Shown here piece after piece: positions 21,385 through 32,612 of a DNA stretch of 64,000 nucleotides. Positions within the stretch are counted from its first letter, which is position 1. Each line of letters starts with the position of its first letter. The position numbers and the translations under genes are program-made. Source of the stretch: Amorphophallus konjac (lineage: Eukaryota; Streptophyta; Magnoliopsida; Alismatales; Araceae). Where the stretch lies: NCBI GenBank assembly GCA_022559845.1, contig CM040128.1, positions 220,581,643 through 220,645,642 on the forward strand, written 5' to 3'. The notes under the pieces were generated by a model. The model worked only from the letters and a program-made list of their open reading frames with translations. It searched no databases and had not been told where the DNA came from.

Positions 21385-22868
21385 ATGGTGCGAAAGAGCT
21401 CAGGGAGGAGGTCCGCCGGTGATAGGGGAAAGGCCATGGTAGCGGCAGGGGATGGCCCCTCTCGGGCCTCGCAGAACCCCCCCTCCAATGCTAGCGCCCC
21501 CGCCGACGAACCACCACCCCCCCTGCGGCAGTAGGGCTACCGCCCAGCGGTGGTGCGGACGCCTTCCAAGCCCTCAATGCAAAACTGGATATCCTCGTGG
21601 AGCTCATGAGGACCCAGGCGGCCAGGGATGGAAGGTCACGCGCCCCGTCAGGGAGCCCTCCCCGTGAAAATGCATCCCAACACACTGTCGGAGGCCGCTT
21701 CACTATCCACGGCCAGCAGATTGTCCGTAACAGGATTAGAGGGCCCTCGCAAGCTCCGCCGCCGGAGCAAGAGGCTTCCTCCACACCGAGGCGGGGAAAA
21801 CTTGGGGCACGCCATCGGAACCAGGAGACCGACGTTCCCGAGGATCGCCAAGACATTCCCCCCAGCCCCGCGGCACAACAGCAGCCGGAGCTATCCCTCC
21901 GGCTACGAGAATTCGAGAGACGCTTCGCGGAGCAAGAGCACGCCTTACGCGCCATGCAGAAGGTCTCTGCCTCGGAAGACGAGGAGAAATCCCCATTCTC
22001 TGACCTTATCTTGAAGGCAGAGGTGTCTCCTAGAACCTCCATCCCGACCTTCAAGCTCTACGATGGCCAGGGCGACCCGGCCGATCACTTCGACAGCTTC
22101 GACGCTCTGATGACCCTGCACGGAGCGTCGGATGCCATCAAATGCTGCGCCTTCGCGACCACCCTGGTCCAAGGCGCCCAGGCATGGTTCTGGGCCCTCG
22201 CCCCCGGATCCATCCGAGACTTCAAGCAATTTGGGCGAGTCTTCAAGAAGAGTTTCGCCAGAAGTGCCCCTCCAAGGTCTGTAGCGGGGCTCTTAGCCCT
22301 TAAACAGGCGCAAGGGGAAAGACTTCGGACTTATATTCACCGATTTAAGTCGAAAGCCCTGAGGATTCCCCACCTAGACGTGGCCTCAGCCATAACCGCG
22401 CTGACTGGGGGCACCCGGGACGAGAATCTCCGCCACGAACTTGTCCTCCACCCTCCCTCGACCCTTGCCAAGCTAGTGACTCTGGCGTTTTGCCACGCCG
22501 AGTGCGAAGAGGTACTCAGTGCCTGTCGAGACGCAACCGGCTTGGGTCGGGAGGGGGACAAGAAGCGGGCTTCCGAGCCAAGCTCAGGTTCGGGGAAAAG
22601 GCAGAACCGGGACGGGGAACACAAGGAACCATCACGGAAGTACGAGCGGTACACCCCACTAGCCGTGCCGGTCTACGAGATCTACGAAGGCATCAAGGAC
22701 TCGGGCCTCCTCCGCCAACCCGAGCCGATGAGATCGAAGAACCGTAATCATGACAAGCACTGCTTGTTCCATAGTGATCACGGGCACCACACCGGTGACT
22801 GCCACCAGCTCCAGGATGAGATCGAGCGCCTCATCCGTCAGGGGCACCTAGCTCGATTCGTAGCCTAG
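21385..22868 (+). pseudogene. gag: T1 gag
   Basis: The ATG at 21385 opens a basic leader. A one-base shift between about 21530 and 21597 moves to the long frame ending at 22868. It holds the retrotransposon-gag domain (FKLYDGQGDPADHF, AQAWFWALAPGSI.DF, QAQGERLRTYIHRF; about 22050-22520). The C-terminal C..H.DHGHHTGDCHQLQ motif typical of Tat gags lies at about 22757-22815. The frame ends at a TAG (22866-22868) inside what should be a continuous gag-pol. Confidence 0.88.
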
Positions 22869-23681
22869 CGTAAGGAAGACCGAGGCGCCCCAGAGGAGAT
22901 CGACAACGCCCCCCGAGGGGTCCACATCAACGTCATCTCCAGAGGAGCAACATCAGGGGGCGACAGCGGCCGAGGAAGGAAGCGTCATGCCGAGCGGGCG
23001 AGCCGAGCCATAGAGCCTCCAAAGGCCCCGCCGAGTGAGCCCCAGATCATAGTCTTCTCAGACCGAGACCTAGAAGGGCTGAGCACCCCGCATGACGACG
23101 CCCTCGTGATTTCGGCTATAATAAACCATTGTAACGTAGATAGGATTCTAGTCGACAATGGGAGTGCCCCTGATGTACTATCTTATGATTATTTTCTTAA
23201 GATGGGGGAGGATCTATCTAAGCTTCACCCGATCCGAACCCCTCTCTGCGGGTTCAATGGCCAGGCCACCTATCCCGAGGGAGCCCTAAGCCTGCCGGTT
23301 ACCCTCGGCACCCCACCCAAAACCGTTACGGTCATGGTGGACTTCATAGTGATTAAAGGTATGATAGCATACAACGCCATCTTCGGCCGGGGAATCCTCA
23401 GCCGAATAAAAGCGGTGCCATCTACCTATCACCATAAAATGAAGTTCCCCACCAAAAATGGGTTGGGGGAAGTCCGAGGTAACCAGGCCGCGGCCAGAAG
23501 GTGCTACAATATCTCAGTAGAGGCCACAAGGCCGGACGGGAAGGACAAGGACCCCCGGGGAGTCGAGGGTAAATCCGCAACCACCGAACCTGGCGGAGAA
23601 TTGCTGGTGATTTTCCTAAATGATGACCCGGCCCTAGGAGTTAAGATCGGAGCCGACCTACCGTCTGAGGTTCAACAGTAA
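22869..23681 (+). pseudogene. pol: T1 aspartic protease
   Basis: The frame continues with HINVISRGA, then LVDNGSAPDVLSYDYF (catalytic Asp at 23154-23156). The D-N-G-S form is usual for Tat proteases. MIAYNAIFGRGIL follows at about 23360. The C-terminal part before RT carries ISVEATRPDGK and stops at 23679-23681. Confidence 0.88.
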
Positions 23682-23689
23682 TATAAAAA

Positions 23690-24700
23690 GTTCCTTTCTG
23701 AGTACATCCGAGTTTTTGCTTGGTCTGATGATCAACTCCCTGGGATACCAGAGGAGACTGTAATGCACAAGCTCAGTCTCGACCCTGCCGTAAAGCCCGT
23801 ACATCAATGCAGAAGGAAGCATGCACCAGAGATGCAGGCGATCATCAAGGCGCAGGTCACCAAGGGATGAGAGACTGGCCTTTTTAGACCGGTCCTGTAC
23901 CCAACATGGCTAGCCAACGTCGTCCTGGTACCGAAAGCTTCGGGCAAGTGGCGGATGTGCATGGATTTCACCGACCTGAATAAGGCCACCCCTAAGGACT
24001 GTTATCCATTGCCGAGCATCGACCAATTGGTTGACTCAACCTCGGGCAATGAGATACTCAGCTTCCTAGATGCCTATTCGGGTTACCATCAGATCAGAAT
24101 GGATCCAGAAGATGTCGAGAAGACCGCCTTCGTCACCGACTACGGCGTGTACTGCTACACCCGGATGCCTTTCAGGTTGAAGAACGCTGGAGCCACGTAC
24201 CAAAGGCTGGTCAATCACATGTTTGAAAGATAGCTAGGTCGGAACGTCGAGGCCTACATTGACGACATGCTCATTAAGACCCCCAAGGCCGAAGACCACT
24301 TCACCAACCTCGTTGAGACCTTTGACACCCTCCTGAGGTACAACATGAAGCTCAATCCTGCCAAGTGTGCCTTCGACGTGAGATCCGAAAAGTTCCTGGG
24401 TTTCCTAGTCACTCAGCATGGGATCAAGGCCAACCCAGACAAAGCCCAGGCCATCCTGGACATGCGCCCGCCCACCTACATCAAGGATGTCCAACGCCTA
24501 ACTGGGTGTATCGCCGCTCTCAGCCGGTTCTTGTCCCGTGCGGTCGAACGATGCTTGCCCTTCTTTAAGCTGTTGAGGGGGCCCAAATTGGCATCTGCTA
24601 CGTTCGCATGGGATGAGGAATGCCAGAGAGCGTTCACCGAGCTCAAGGAGTTCTTGGCCTCGCTCATGGTGCTCTCCAAGCCCGTCCGGGTGAAGTCTTG
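23690..24700 (+). pseudogene. pol: T1 reverse transcriptase
   Basis: Gypsy RT blocks are present in order: GKWRMCMDFTDLNKA (about 23945), FLDAYSGYHQIRM (about 24063), MPFRLKNAGATYQR, the catalytic YIDD at 24254-24265, and FLGFLVTQHGI. Stops at about 23868 (TGA) and 24231-24233 (TAG) break the frame, and a frame change occurs near 24690. MPFGLKNA is usual; here Arg replaces Gly. Confidence 0.92.
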
Positions 24701-25054
24701 CTGCTCTATCTCTCAGCAACGACATCTATGGTTAGCTCGGTCCTAGTCAGAAATGACTCGGAAGTCGAGAGGCCGGTCTACTACACCAGCAAGGTGCTCA
24801 ACGAGGCTGAAAGGAGGTACCCCGCAACCGATAAACTCGTGCTAGCGTTGGTCACCTCCGCCAAGTACCTCCGGCCCTATTTCCAGGGGCACCCCATCAC
24901 CGTGCTAACCGGCGAACCATTGAAGAAGATCCTTACCCACCCCGAAGCCTCGGGACGACTCGTCAAGTGGGCCATCATGCTTGGGGCCTACGATACATCC
25001 TATCGGCCGTGCTCAGCCATGAAAGCCCAAGCGCTCGCCGACTTCATCGCCTAA
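24700..25054 (+). pseudogene. pol: T1 RNase H (Gypsy type)
   Basis: LLLYLSATTSMVSSVLVR, RPVYYTSKVLN.AE.RYP..DKL and the ITVLTGEPLKKIL block show the retroviral-type RNase H connected to RT. It ends at a stop after ALADFIA, where the second RNase H begins. Confidence 0.88.
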
Positions 25055-25520
25055 AGCACCATCCCGACTGAAGAAAGATCCCCGTCTGCGCACGGGCCGA
25101 CCTGGGAGTTGTTCGTCGATGAGTCCTCCAATTCGGTCGGGAGCGGTGCCGGAGTCCTGCTTAAGTCCCCCGAAGGAGAAGAACTATAATACGCCTTGAT
25201 GTTCGGCTTTCAGGCATCCAACAACGCTTCCGAGTACGAGGCCCTTATCTCGGGAGCGCGCATGGCCCGACGGGTGGGGGCTGAGCGAGTCAAAATTCAC
25301 ACTGACTCCCAGCTGGTCGCTAGCCAAGTCAACGGCGAGTACAAAGCTCGAGAGGCACCAATGATCAAATACCTCCAACTGGTCAGAGCCCTGGCCCAAC
25401 AGTTCGAGAAATTTGAGGTAGTCCGAATAGCTCGGGAGGCAAACTCCCGAGCGGACACCCTCTCTCGGCTAGCCTCCTCTCTCGACCCCGAAGGTACCCG
25501 ATCGGTCCTCCTTGAAGAGC
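25055..25520 (+). pseudogene. pol: T1 second (archaeal-type) RNase H
   Basis: WELFVDESSNSVGSGAGV, NNASEYEALISGARMARRVGA, IHTDSQLVASQVNG and ANSRADTLSRLAS match the additional RNase H of Tat elements, including the Asp, Glu, Asp and late Asp catalytic positions. One in-frame stop at about 25187 lies between the first two motifs. Confidence 0.9.
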
Positions 25521-26815
25521 TAGAGCGCCCGAGCATTGACTCGGAGCTCCTTGCTATTGACTCGGCCATTCCGAGCGACTGGCGCACCCCCTATCTGTCA
25601 TGGCTCCGGGACTCTCAAGAGCCTTCCAACCCTCGAGAGGGCCGCAGATTGAAGTACCAAGCCCGGCGCTTTTTCATTCTAGATGACACTCTCTACAAGA
25701 GATCTTTCTCTGGTCCTCTCTTGAAGTGTCTCGGCCCCGACGAAGCCAGCCGAGCTATCCAAGAGATTCATGAAGGCCTGTGCGGAGCGCATTCAGGAGG
25801 AAAGTCACTCACCCGGATCCTGCTACGGTAGGGTTACTGGTGGCCCACTCTGCAGCGCGACTGCATGGCCTACGTGCAACAGTGCGACTGATGCCAGTGA
25901 TTCGACCACTTAGTCCATCAGCCGGCTACGGAGCTCGTCACCCTGGCCGAGCCGTATCCCTTCACTCGGTGGGGGATCGACATTCTTGGGCCGTTCCCCA
26001 CGGCTCAGGCCCAGAAGAAGTTTATCATCGTCTCCATCGACTACTTTACCAAGTGGATCGAGGCCGAAGCCACGGCAAGGATCACCGAGACAATCGTCTG
26101 GAGTTTCGTCTGGAAGTCGATCATTTGTCGTTACGCCATCCCCCTGGTGATAGTGAGCGATAACGGCCGGCAATTTGACTCTCGTTATTTTCGAGACAGA
26201 TGTGCCGACCTAGGTATTTGCAACCACTTCACCTCGATCGCCCACCCTCAGGCCAACGGACTGGTCGAGAATGCCAATAAGACTATCTTAAAAGGCATAA
26301 AGACCAGACTTAGAAAGGCCAAGGGCAGCTGGCTCGAGGAACTACCTAGCGTACTTTGGTCACACAGAACGACTCCCAGAATGGCAACCGGTGAAAGTCC
26401 TTTCCAGTTGGTATATGGCGCCGAGGCTGTAATTCCATTGGAGATCGCCAATCCCTCCCTCCGAGTCATCTGCTTCTCGCCCGAGGTAAACGAGCGAAAA
26501 TTGCTCGAGAACCTCGACCTAGCGGATGAACTCCAAGAGATTGCCAGCATCCGAGCGATGGAATACCAGCGCTGCCTCACTCGATACTACAACGTCAAAG
26601 TCCGAGACAGGCACTTCCAACTGGGAGACTTCGTCCTTAGGAAAGTCGAAGCCTCTCGACCACTAGAGGCGGCGGGCAAGCTATCCCCTAACTGCGAAGG
26701 TCCCTACCGAGTGGTCGAGACGCTCGGGAAAGGAGCATACCGGCTATCTACAATGGAAGGGGAACCCATCCCTCGGACGTGGAATGCAGCCACACTACGC
26801 AAGTTCTACTTTTGA
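25521..26815 (+). pseudogene. pol: T1 integrase
   Basis: The zinc-binding part (EIHEGLCGAHSGGKSL ... CD.CQ) is at about 25760-25895 and has stops at 25829-25831 and two TGA codons near 25888 and 25897. The core keeps D-D-E: WGIDILGP (about 25974), VSDNGRQF (about 26152) and ANGLVENANKTI (about 26255). The C-terminal GPYRVVETLGKGAYRL region ends at a TGA just after 26815. Core residues are intact but the reading frame is not. Confidence 0.92.
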
Positions 26816-26818
26816 AGT

Positions 26819-27960
26819 CGTTTAAACAATTTGAGTGAAATAAAATTCCTTTTCATTCAAACGATTATTGGTACATTAGAAAGGCCAAAGCCAATACATT
26901 GCATAACAAAAAAAATCCACCTGGCGCCACTGCAAGAGGCCATCACTCGGCCGACTCGATTTGATCTCCTTGCGTCCAGCCACTGACTCTGCCTCACGTA
27001 GAAACTGGCTCGGATAAAAGGTGGTCGATCCAGTTGGCTCGGGTGGCCCATGACAAATGTGACAGAGGGACTGCAGTGGGGAAGGCTACCTTCCAAGTTG
27101 ACAGAGGATGGGGAGAGGGAATGCCTATGAAGGCCTCCTCTCTTCCAACCTGCCAACTCTTTGGAACGTACAGAGAGCAAGCAGCCTCTGCAGAGTGAAA
27201 GAAATGACGGGGGGAGAGCACAAGAGGAGAAAAGAGAAAAAGAAGTCCAGTGTAACTGGACGAGGAGACAGGGGAAGGCCCGGAAAGGAGGGAGCTTAAT
27301 TTGCTTCTCCCCCCATCCCTGAAGCGAGCAGAGAGGGACGGGCGGCGGAGATGCCGGATGCCCCCATCCGTCTTCCATCTCGCCCCCCCTTCGAGAAGCG
27401 TCGCCGGAACTGATAGAGGAAACGACGTGATTTTTCCATCAAAATCCTCTCTAGATCAGCGCGACGACCGTCGGACCCGCTTCAAACCCGCGCGACGACC
27501 GTCGGACCTGCCCAAAACCCGAAGCGGCAAAAACTCGCCGCACTCTATCATCGGTAGCATCGTCTTCCGAAGGATCTTCCATGCTCTGAATGCAAAGGCT
27601 CAGTGCTACGAGAAATGGAGAGAGGAAAGACCGTCCTAGAAAACCCTAAAGCGATGTAGATGGAGAGACACCCCTAAATTCCTTATAAAGGTGAGGGGAG
27701 GCTGCTTGCCTTAAAAGACTCTCTCCTCGAAAACACGCCGAAAGAATTTCCCCTTTATGACTGGTCACCTCAAACTCCTCATTTTCGCCTCCAGCAGGAC
27801 ACACGAAGCGGCCAAGCATTCAAGACGTGATCAAACGGAAAGGCACCCTGCCAGACGCCTGCCCAACCATCGCGCGAGATCTGCGCAGAAAGTATCGGTC
27901 CTTTCCAACTACCACAGATACGCTGATCAAATCACGGCAAGTACAGCAAGCAACAAGCAA
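26819..27960. other. T1 3' untranslated part before S2
   Basis: No pol domain and no convincing ORF. It contains two copies of GCGACGACCGTCGGACC (27461-27477 and 27492-27508), a 31-base-spaced repeat with a palindromic core. The antisense ORF at 26857-27378 has no recognisable domain. Confidence 0.6.
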
Positions 27961-27965
27961 AGTTT
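27961..27965. repeat. Left target-site duplication of S2 (AGTTT)
   Basis: AGTTT immediately precedes the S2 5' LTR and recurs at 37084-37088 immediately after the 3' LTR. Confidence 0.95.
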
Positions 27966-28344
27966 TGTTGAGTTATGGTTTTGATGATTGTTGTAATTGT
28001 TAAGTTATGGTTTTGATGATCACTAAAGTTAATGCGTGATTACGTGATGATAACTAAACTTATGGTTGATTACACATGTTCTTGATGCTTGTGTTCATTC
28101 ATCTTGTTGTTTATGCAGGGTGCATATGCTGGTTTAACGAGAGGCAAGAGGATCAAACTCATGGCAGTCACCTGGTGAACCAAAACTCTGCTCCTCTACA
28201 ATCCAAAACAGGTCAAAGACTCAGTTGACACCTTCAAGAATATCAAGGTCGATGCCACAGATGAGAACGGGCTGCTAAAGGAGTTAAGCGATTGAGCTAA
28301 CGGGTTAACGGACTGAACTCGGGAAAACCCGGGGTCTGCCCAGC

Positions 28345-28521
28345 TGGCGGTCGACCGCCAGCACAGGGGCGGTCGACCGCCCCAGCCAGCAATCCCCAGA
28401 CTGCAACTCTCTCAGTAGCGGTCGATCGCCAGCCCAGTAGCGGTCGACCGGAGTTCCCAGGGATCATCCGTTTGTAAGTTTTTCAGTAGCGGTCGACCGC
28501 CAGAAGCCACCGGTCGACCGC
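28345..28521. repeat. Cluster of six GCGGTCGACCGC palindromes in the S2 5' LTR
   Basis: TGGCGGTCGACCGCCA (28345-28360) and GGGGCGGTCGACCGCCCC (28366-28383) are perfect palindromes. Four more CGGTCGACCG-type copies lie at about 28419, 28441, 28489 and 28511. One has decayed to CGGTCGATCG. They sit in U3, about 260-430 bases before the TATA motif. Confidence 0.95.
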
Positions 28522-28778
28522 CAGCCCCGAAGCCACTATTGTTGACTTTGGTTTTCAAGCGCGTAGAGAGGGCTTTCACCCCATTTGTTTAATCCTAATG
28601 ACCCCAATTACACCAGGATTCGTGGATCTGGTCTAGGACTTGTCCTTGGACCATTCAAGGGTTATAAAAATATATTTGTGAAGTCATAAACCCCCATTTT
28701 GCCCTTAGGTTCATAATAGACCTATTGAGGGTCTTTTTGGATGGTTCTAGAAGGGTGATCATGGTCTTGTCATGTCTT

Positions 28779-28788
28779 CTATATAAGC
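28779..28788 (+). promoter_or_regulatory. TATA-like box of the S2 5' LTR
   Basis: CTATATAAGC, with CTATATAGGC at the same place in the 3' LTR (about 36137). Confidence 0.6.
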
Positions 28789-28812
28789 ATATGTGTAAGC
28801 TACGAATTTGGT

Positions 28813-29064
28813 GTGTGGAACCCTAATGAACTCATTATTTTCTATCTTGTAGGCGAAGAAGGGGAAGAAAGGAAAGGAGAGCTCAAGCCAAGGAGATCTG
28901 ATCTTCATCCAAGAGGTTTTGAAGATTGCCAAAGAAGGAAAAGTGCAGCAGCTCAAGGAGAGGATCAAGAAGATATCAAAACCATCGCCATCCGATTGGA
29001 GCTTCAAGCTATCATATCTATTCGTCCTGGAAATCAAAGGGGGAACAATCTCTACATCCTTTAG
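28813..29064 (+). CDS. Small ORF inside the S2 LTR, function unknown
   Basis: An 83-codon frame starts MWNPNEL just after the TATA motif and is rich in Glu, Lys and Arg. The 3' LTR keeps it as a 93-codon frame (36171-36452) despite a 30-base tandem duplication, which is a multiple of three. An overlapping frame (KKGKKGKESSSQ...) begins after a pyrimidine-rich TTTTCTATCTTGTAG that looks like a splice acceptor. I do not recognise either product. It may only be the transcribed leader. Confidence 0.3.
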   Translation: MWNPNELIIFYLVGEEGEERKGELKPRRSDLHPRGFEDCQRRKSAAAQGEDQEDIKTIAIRLELQAIISIRPGNQRGNNLYIL

Positions 29065-29705
29065 TTGCTGTTTTGAGATGGTTGCCATGAGTTCTATTTT
29101 GATCTGAGCCTATCTTGATATTTTTGTTTTCTTTCAAACCTGCAAATACATTTTGTGTGTGAGACCGTTTGTGTATACGGTCGTGTTTAACCGTCTGCGT
29201 GCGGTAGTGTGTGTCATTGTGCTGCGTTTGCTGCAGCGTGTGTATGTGTGTGTGGTAGTGATCCGATTGTCGGATCATGTTGGAGTTCATCTCCGTGTGT
29301 GTGTGTGTGTGTGTGTGTTGGAGCTTGTCTCCGTGTGTAGTTTGGGGCGCGTCCCCGTGTATGTGTGCAGGTGTCGTCCTGCGTGTGTGTTTGGAGCATC
29401 GTCTCCGTTTGGGGATTAATTCCCAAGTGAAGCCTCACCGGATTTGGTGAGGGGTGGACGTAGGATTGTCGTCGTTGCATCCGAACCACCTTAAAAACCG
29501 CTGTGCATTGTGTGTTATTTGTGTGGTTTGATTGTTTTTGTTGTATGGTCGTGTGGGAACGTGAGTTTGAGAGAATTGGTTAATTAGTTTTCAATTGCTA
29601 ATTATTGTTTACTACATATTTTGTAAAAAGCTAAAAGTTTTCATTAAAATTGGTAAACACCCAATTCACCGCCCTCTTGGGTGTCATTGATCACGGAATT
29701 TCAAT

Positions 29706-29717
29706 TGGTATCAGAGC
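29706..29717 (+). other. S2 primer-binding site (tRNA-Met)
   Basis: TGGTATCAGAGC starts two bases after the 5' LTR end. Confidence 0.93.
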
Positions 29718-29765
29718 CAAGGCTCTAATTGCATAGATCTAACGATCTAGAGTGGTCCAGATCAA

Positions 29766-30193
29766 TGACTACTATGATGTACACCTTAAACTCTCCACCT
29801 GTGTTTGATGGTTGCAATTTCGATTTGTGGTTAGGAAGGATGTGTAGTCTAGTCAATTCATACGACACTAAGCTATGGAAGCTTATCTCATATGGTCCTC
29901 ATGAATTGCCTAAAGACAAAAATGTCTGGACTGAAAATTAAAGGCTTAAACATGATCAAAATCAGTTGGCTTTAAAATTGTTCACTGCTGCAGTCAATTC
30001 TAATCAGTTTCCTTTTGTCTCCCATTGCAGGTCCGCGAAGGACATCTTGGATGGTTTAACCAAAGTCCGGGAAGAGCATGAAGACCAATGCCTTGTGACA
30101 GGTACAAGTGATCAAGGGAGTGATCAACAAATCGAATCAAGCTCTTAGGTAAATTCCGATTCTGATGATGATGAAGAAGTTAGCTATGAAGAT
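29766..30193 (+). pseudogene. gag: S2 gag, N-terminal part (deleted and broken)
   Basis: From the ATG at 29766 the frame begins with PPVFDGCNFDLWLGRM and KLWKLISYGPHELP, the start of a Copia gag domain. It then hits a TAA at 29939-29941. After KDILDGL most of the UBN2 domain is missing and the sequence jumps to a serine/aspartate-rich linker. A TAG at 30146-30148 follows. Confidence 0.85.
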
Positions 30194-31447
30194 TTGTTGA
30201 TTGGATATGATGCTCTCGCTGAAAAATACGAGAAGTTAAAATCTGAAAATAAGAAATTGAGAAAAGGTGTTGAACAAAATAACCTTGTTTCCTCATGTAA
30301 GAAATGCTCACATTTAGAGGAAATGATTGAGGCTCATGTGTTCGACATTGAATTTCATAAAGATCAAATCAGCTCCTTAAGAAATGAAAATAAGGAGATG
30401 ACTGTAAAACTGAATTCTATGGCCGATGATCAAACCTTGACAAATGAACTTATTCATGATGAAAAACTTGTTAAAGAAAATAAGAAACTGAAGGAATTGA
30501 ACAAGGTCATTTCTGAAAGATTGTTGACTCTTGAAAAAGGAAAATCTGTGGTTGTTAGAGAATGTGAAAATGAGGATGAACTTAAGCAAGAAGTAGAATG
30601 CCTTAAGACTACCAATGCCATGTTGAATGTTAGTCTTTCTACTTTTAAAGAAGAACTTGCTAATTATGAATTGCACGTTGCATCTCTTGAATCTGAAATT
30701 CATGACTTGAATGCTTCTTTGTCTAAATTTGTGAATGGCCAAGAAAACTTGGATAAATTGCTGGGCATGAAAGTAAACTTTCAAAAAGAAGGGTTGGGTT
30801 TTAATCCAGTGAACAAAAAGAAATTTGAGAACAAGCTACACACTTCTTTTGTTCATACCGCTTGTGCACCTAGCACCTCCACATCTCACTCCCATGAACA
30901 CACCATGTCAAGAACTCAATCAAATCTGAAAAAGAGTGTGGATGTCCAGAATGTGCATGCTAGAAATACTCATGTAAACTTCCATGCATCTAAGAAAATA
31001 AATGTCTCATGTCTTTACTGTGAAAAATTTGGACACATGATGCATGATTGTTTCATTATGAAGAATGATGATTTGAGAGCAGTTAGAAATCAGGCTAGTT
31101 TGAAAAATCCAAAGAAAGCATTCACCACAAAACCTTCCATATATTGTAATCATTGTGGTAGAAAAGGTCACACAAAGTTACAATGCTGGTTACTCATGAA
31201 GAAAATGAGCTTTCACTCAACACGTCATGCTCACATACACAAACCAGTAGAGCCAATGAGAAAGAAAACTGTAATGCCACATGTTTCCTCACATCACTTT
31301 GGCAAATCTGGAAATGTTAAGTATGATTATTTTCTTGTGAAGAAAATTGATGATTGGAATGTTGTTAAGAAGTGGAAGCCACGTGCCAAAGATGCTACTA
31401 ACCAACAAGGACCCAAGATGGTTTGGGTACCTAAGAATGCCAAATGA
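30194..31447 (+). CDS. gag: S2 gag, C-terminal part: coiled coil and two zinc knuckles
   Basis: A 417-codon open frame continues the gag. Residues 1-190 form a long Lys/Glu/Leu coiled coil. About residue 195 the VNFQKEGLGFNPVNKKKFE motif of Sirevirus gags appears. Two CCHC knuckles follow: CLYCEKFGHMMHDC (31010-31051) and CNHCGRKGHTKLQC (31145-31186). The C-terminus ends with GPKMVWVPK, which in full Sireviruses leads to protease. The frame is open although the upstream part is broken. The internal Met at 30194 is only the first Met after the stop; no start signal is evident. Confidence 0.75.
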   Translation: MLIGYDALAEKYEKLKSENKKLRKGVEQNNLVSSCKKCSHLEEMIEAHVFDIEFHKDQISSLRNENKEMTVKLNSMADDQTLTNELIHDEKLVKENKKLKELNKVISERLLTLEKGKSVVVRECENEDELKQEVECLKTTNAMLNVSLSTFKEELANYELHVASLESEIHDLNASLSKFVNGQENLDKLLGMKVNFQKEGLGFNPVNKKKFENKLHTSFVHTACAPSTSTSHSHEHTMSRTQSNLKKSVDVQNVHARNTHVNFHASKKINVSCLYCEKFGHMMHDCFIMKNDDLRAVRNQASLKNPKKAFTTKPSIYCNHCGRKGHTKLQCWLLMKKMSFHSTRHAHIHKPVEPMRKKTVMPHVSSHHFGKSGNVKYDYFLVKKIDDWNVVKKWKPRAKDATNQQGPKMVWVPKNAK

Positions 31448-31849
31448 GAAATCGATTTTGCAGGTGTGCCTTGGGAATGTAAAGTGTGAAATCCGTTCTC
31501 ATCAAGAAGGTAAGGCACACGGGTCAAGTGGCATAAGTCAGATCAAATGAAAATCAAAAAATTAAAATCTGATTGCTCAGGTGATATCTCTCTCTTCACT
31601 CTAGAATAGGTGCTATGTCTTGATTCATTTTGCGTTGAATTTTGTGATGGTGCATATGTATATGCATGCATTCCATCCATAGATAGTTGCATACCCTTGT
31701 GCATATCATTCTCATATAGCATCGTGTTGAAGTTGAGCTTTCAAACCATCAATAAATTTCACTACATACACTTTCATACTTTATCATGCATAAGTTGAAC
31801 ATTGTGTATTCAATCCATAATGCATTGCATTCTCCCTGCCTTCATCATC

Positions 31850-32045
31850 CATGATTACATAGTATATCAAATGGTGACATGTGGATGGACAGGTTAAGCC
31901 TGTCTGAAAACTATCACTACGCGTGAGGTGATCTTTGGATCTAAGTTCTCCGCCTGGTACTATGAGTCATTTACTTAAAAGGCTACATATGACATTAGAT
32001 TTTTATTGAGCATATCACTTTCATGCACACACTAGGGGGAGCAAC
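31850..32045 (+). repeat. Duplicated module 1 of the S2 3' region
   Basis: Shares the order TACATAGTATATCAAATGG..., TCTGAAA, GCGTGAG, CTCCGCCTGGTAC, ATGAGTCA, then AGGGGGAG with 32613-32812. Confidence 0.8.
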
Positions 32046-32612
32046 CTCATTCATCATATAGGCTTAATGCTTAGGTTCACACATGAGTCATGCATTGCAT
32101 CTTGAACTATCTAGAGGATGTTGGTTGTTAAAAGAGTTTGTCATGTCATTGTTTATAAATTTGAATCGAAATTGACAAATCAAGTCCTTTTGTTCTTGGA
32201 TGCAGATTACACTCCCAAAAATCTAAAAGATGATGTGTTAGGCGTGGCCAAGCTTGAGTTAATAAAAGGAATACCTCGCAAAGATGAAAAATGATGAGAA
32301 CTTTCTCAATTGCCACCAGGAGATTGGATACCAGAACTTGAACAACCTCTAGGATCGACTAAAGTACAAGGTGGTGGAAGTCCTTGTACGTGCTAAAGCA
32401 AGTACCCAAGGTGGAAGACTAGAAAGATGATGGATGCACAAGGCGCAAGTATTGAGAATTATCTTCTGAGCTCTATTTGAAACACTCACATTTGTTTCAA
32501 CCTTGTCTCCATAAAAAAAAAATTTTTTTTTGTCATTAGAATGTAATTGCACTTTTCATGATCCACCATTGCATGCCTACACTTCATGAATCTGGAAAAT
32601 CATCTGCTTCAT

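Larger units (their letters stand above)
27966..29703 (+). repeat. S2 5' LTR
   Basis: Direct repeat of 35324-37083. It has a palindrome cluster (28345-28520), a TATA-like CTATATAAGC at 28779-28788, a small ORF (28813-29064), and a (GT)n tract at about 29296-29319 that is longer than in the other copy. Confidence 0.95.

Noticed and set aside
21491..22054. 187-codon minus-strand ORF over T1 gag
   Set aside because: It is a GC-rich shadow of the gag frame with no domain.
26857..27378. 173-codon minus-strand ORF as the T1 antisense protein
   Set aside because: No coiled-coil or mobile-domain signature; the recognisable antisense ORF is at 37195-37984.
28345..28521. Regularly spaced palindromes as a CRISPR array
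   Set aside because: They lie in a plant LTR, spacing is irregular, intervening sequences are shared by both LTRs, and no cas genes exist.
29153..29419. Cys/Val-rich ORF of 88 codons
   Set aside because: It is a translation of the GT-rich tract of the S2 LTR and changes with tract length in the other LTR.
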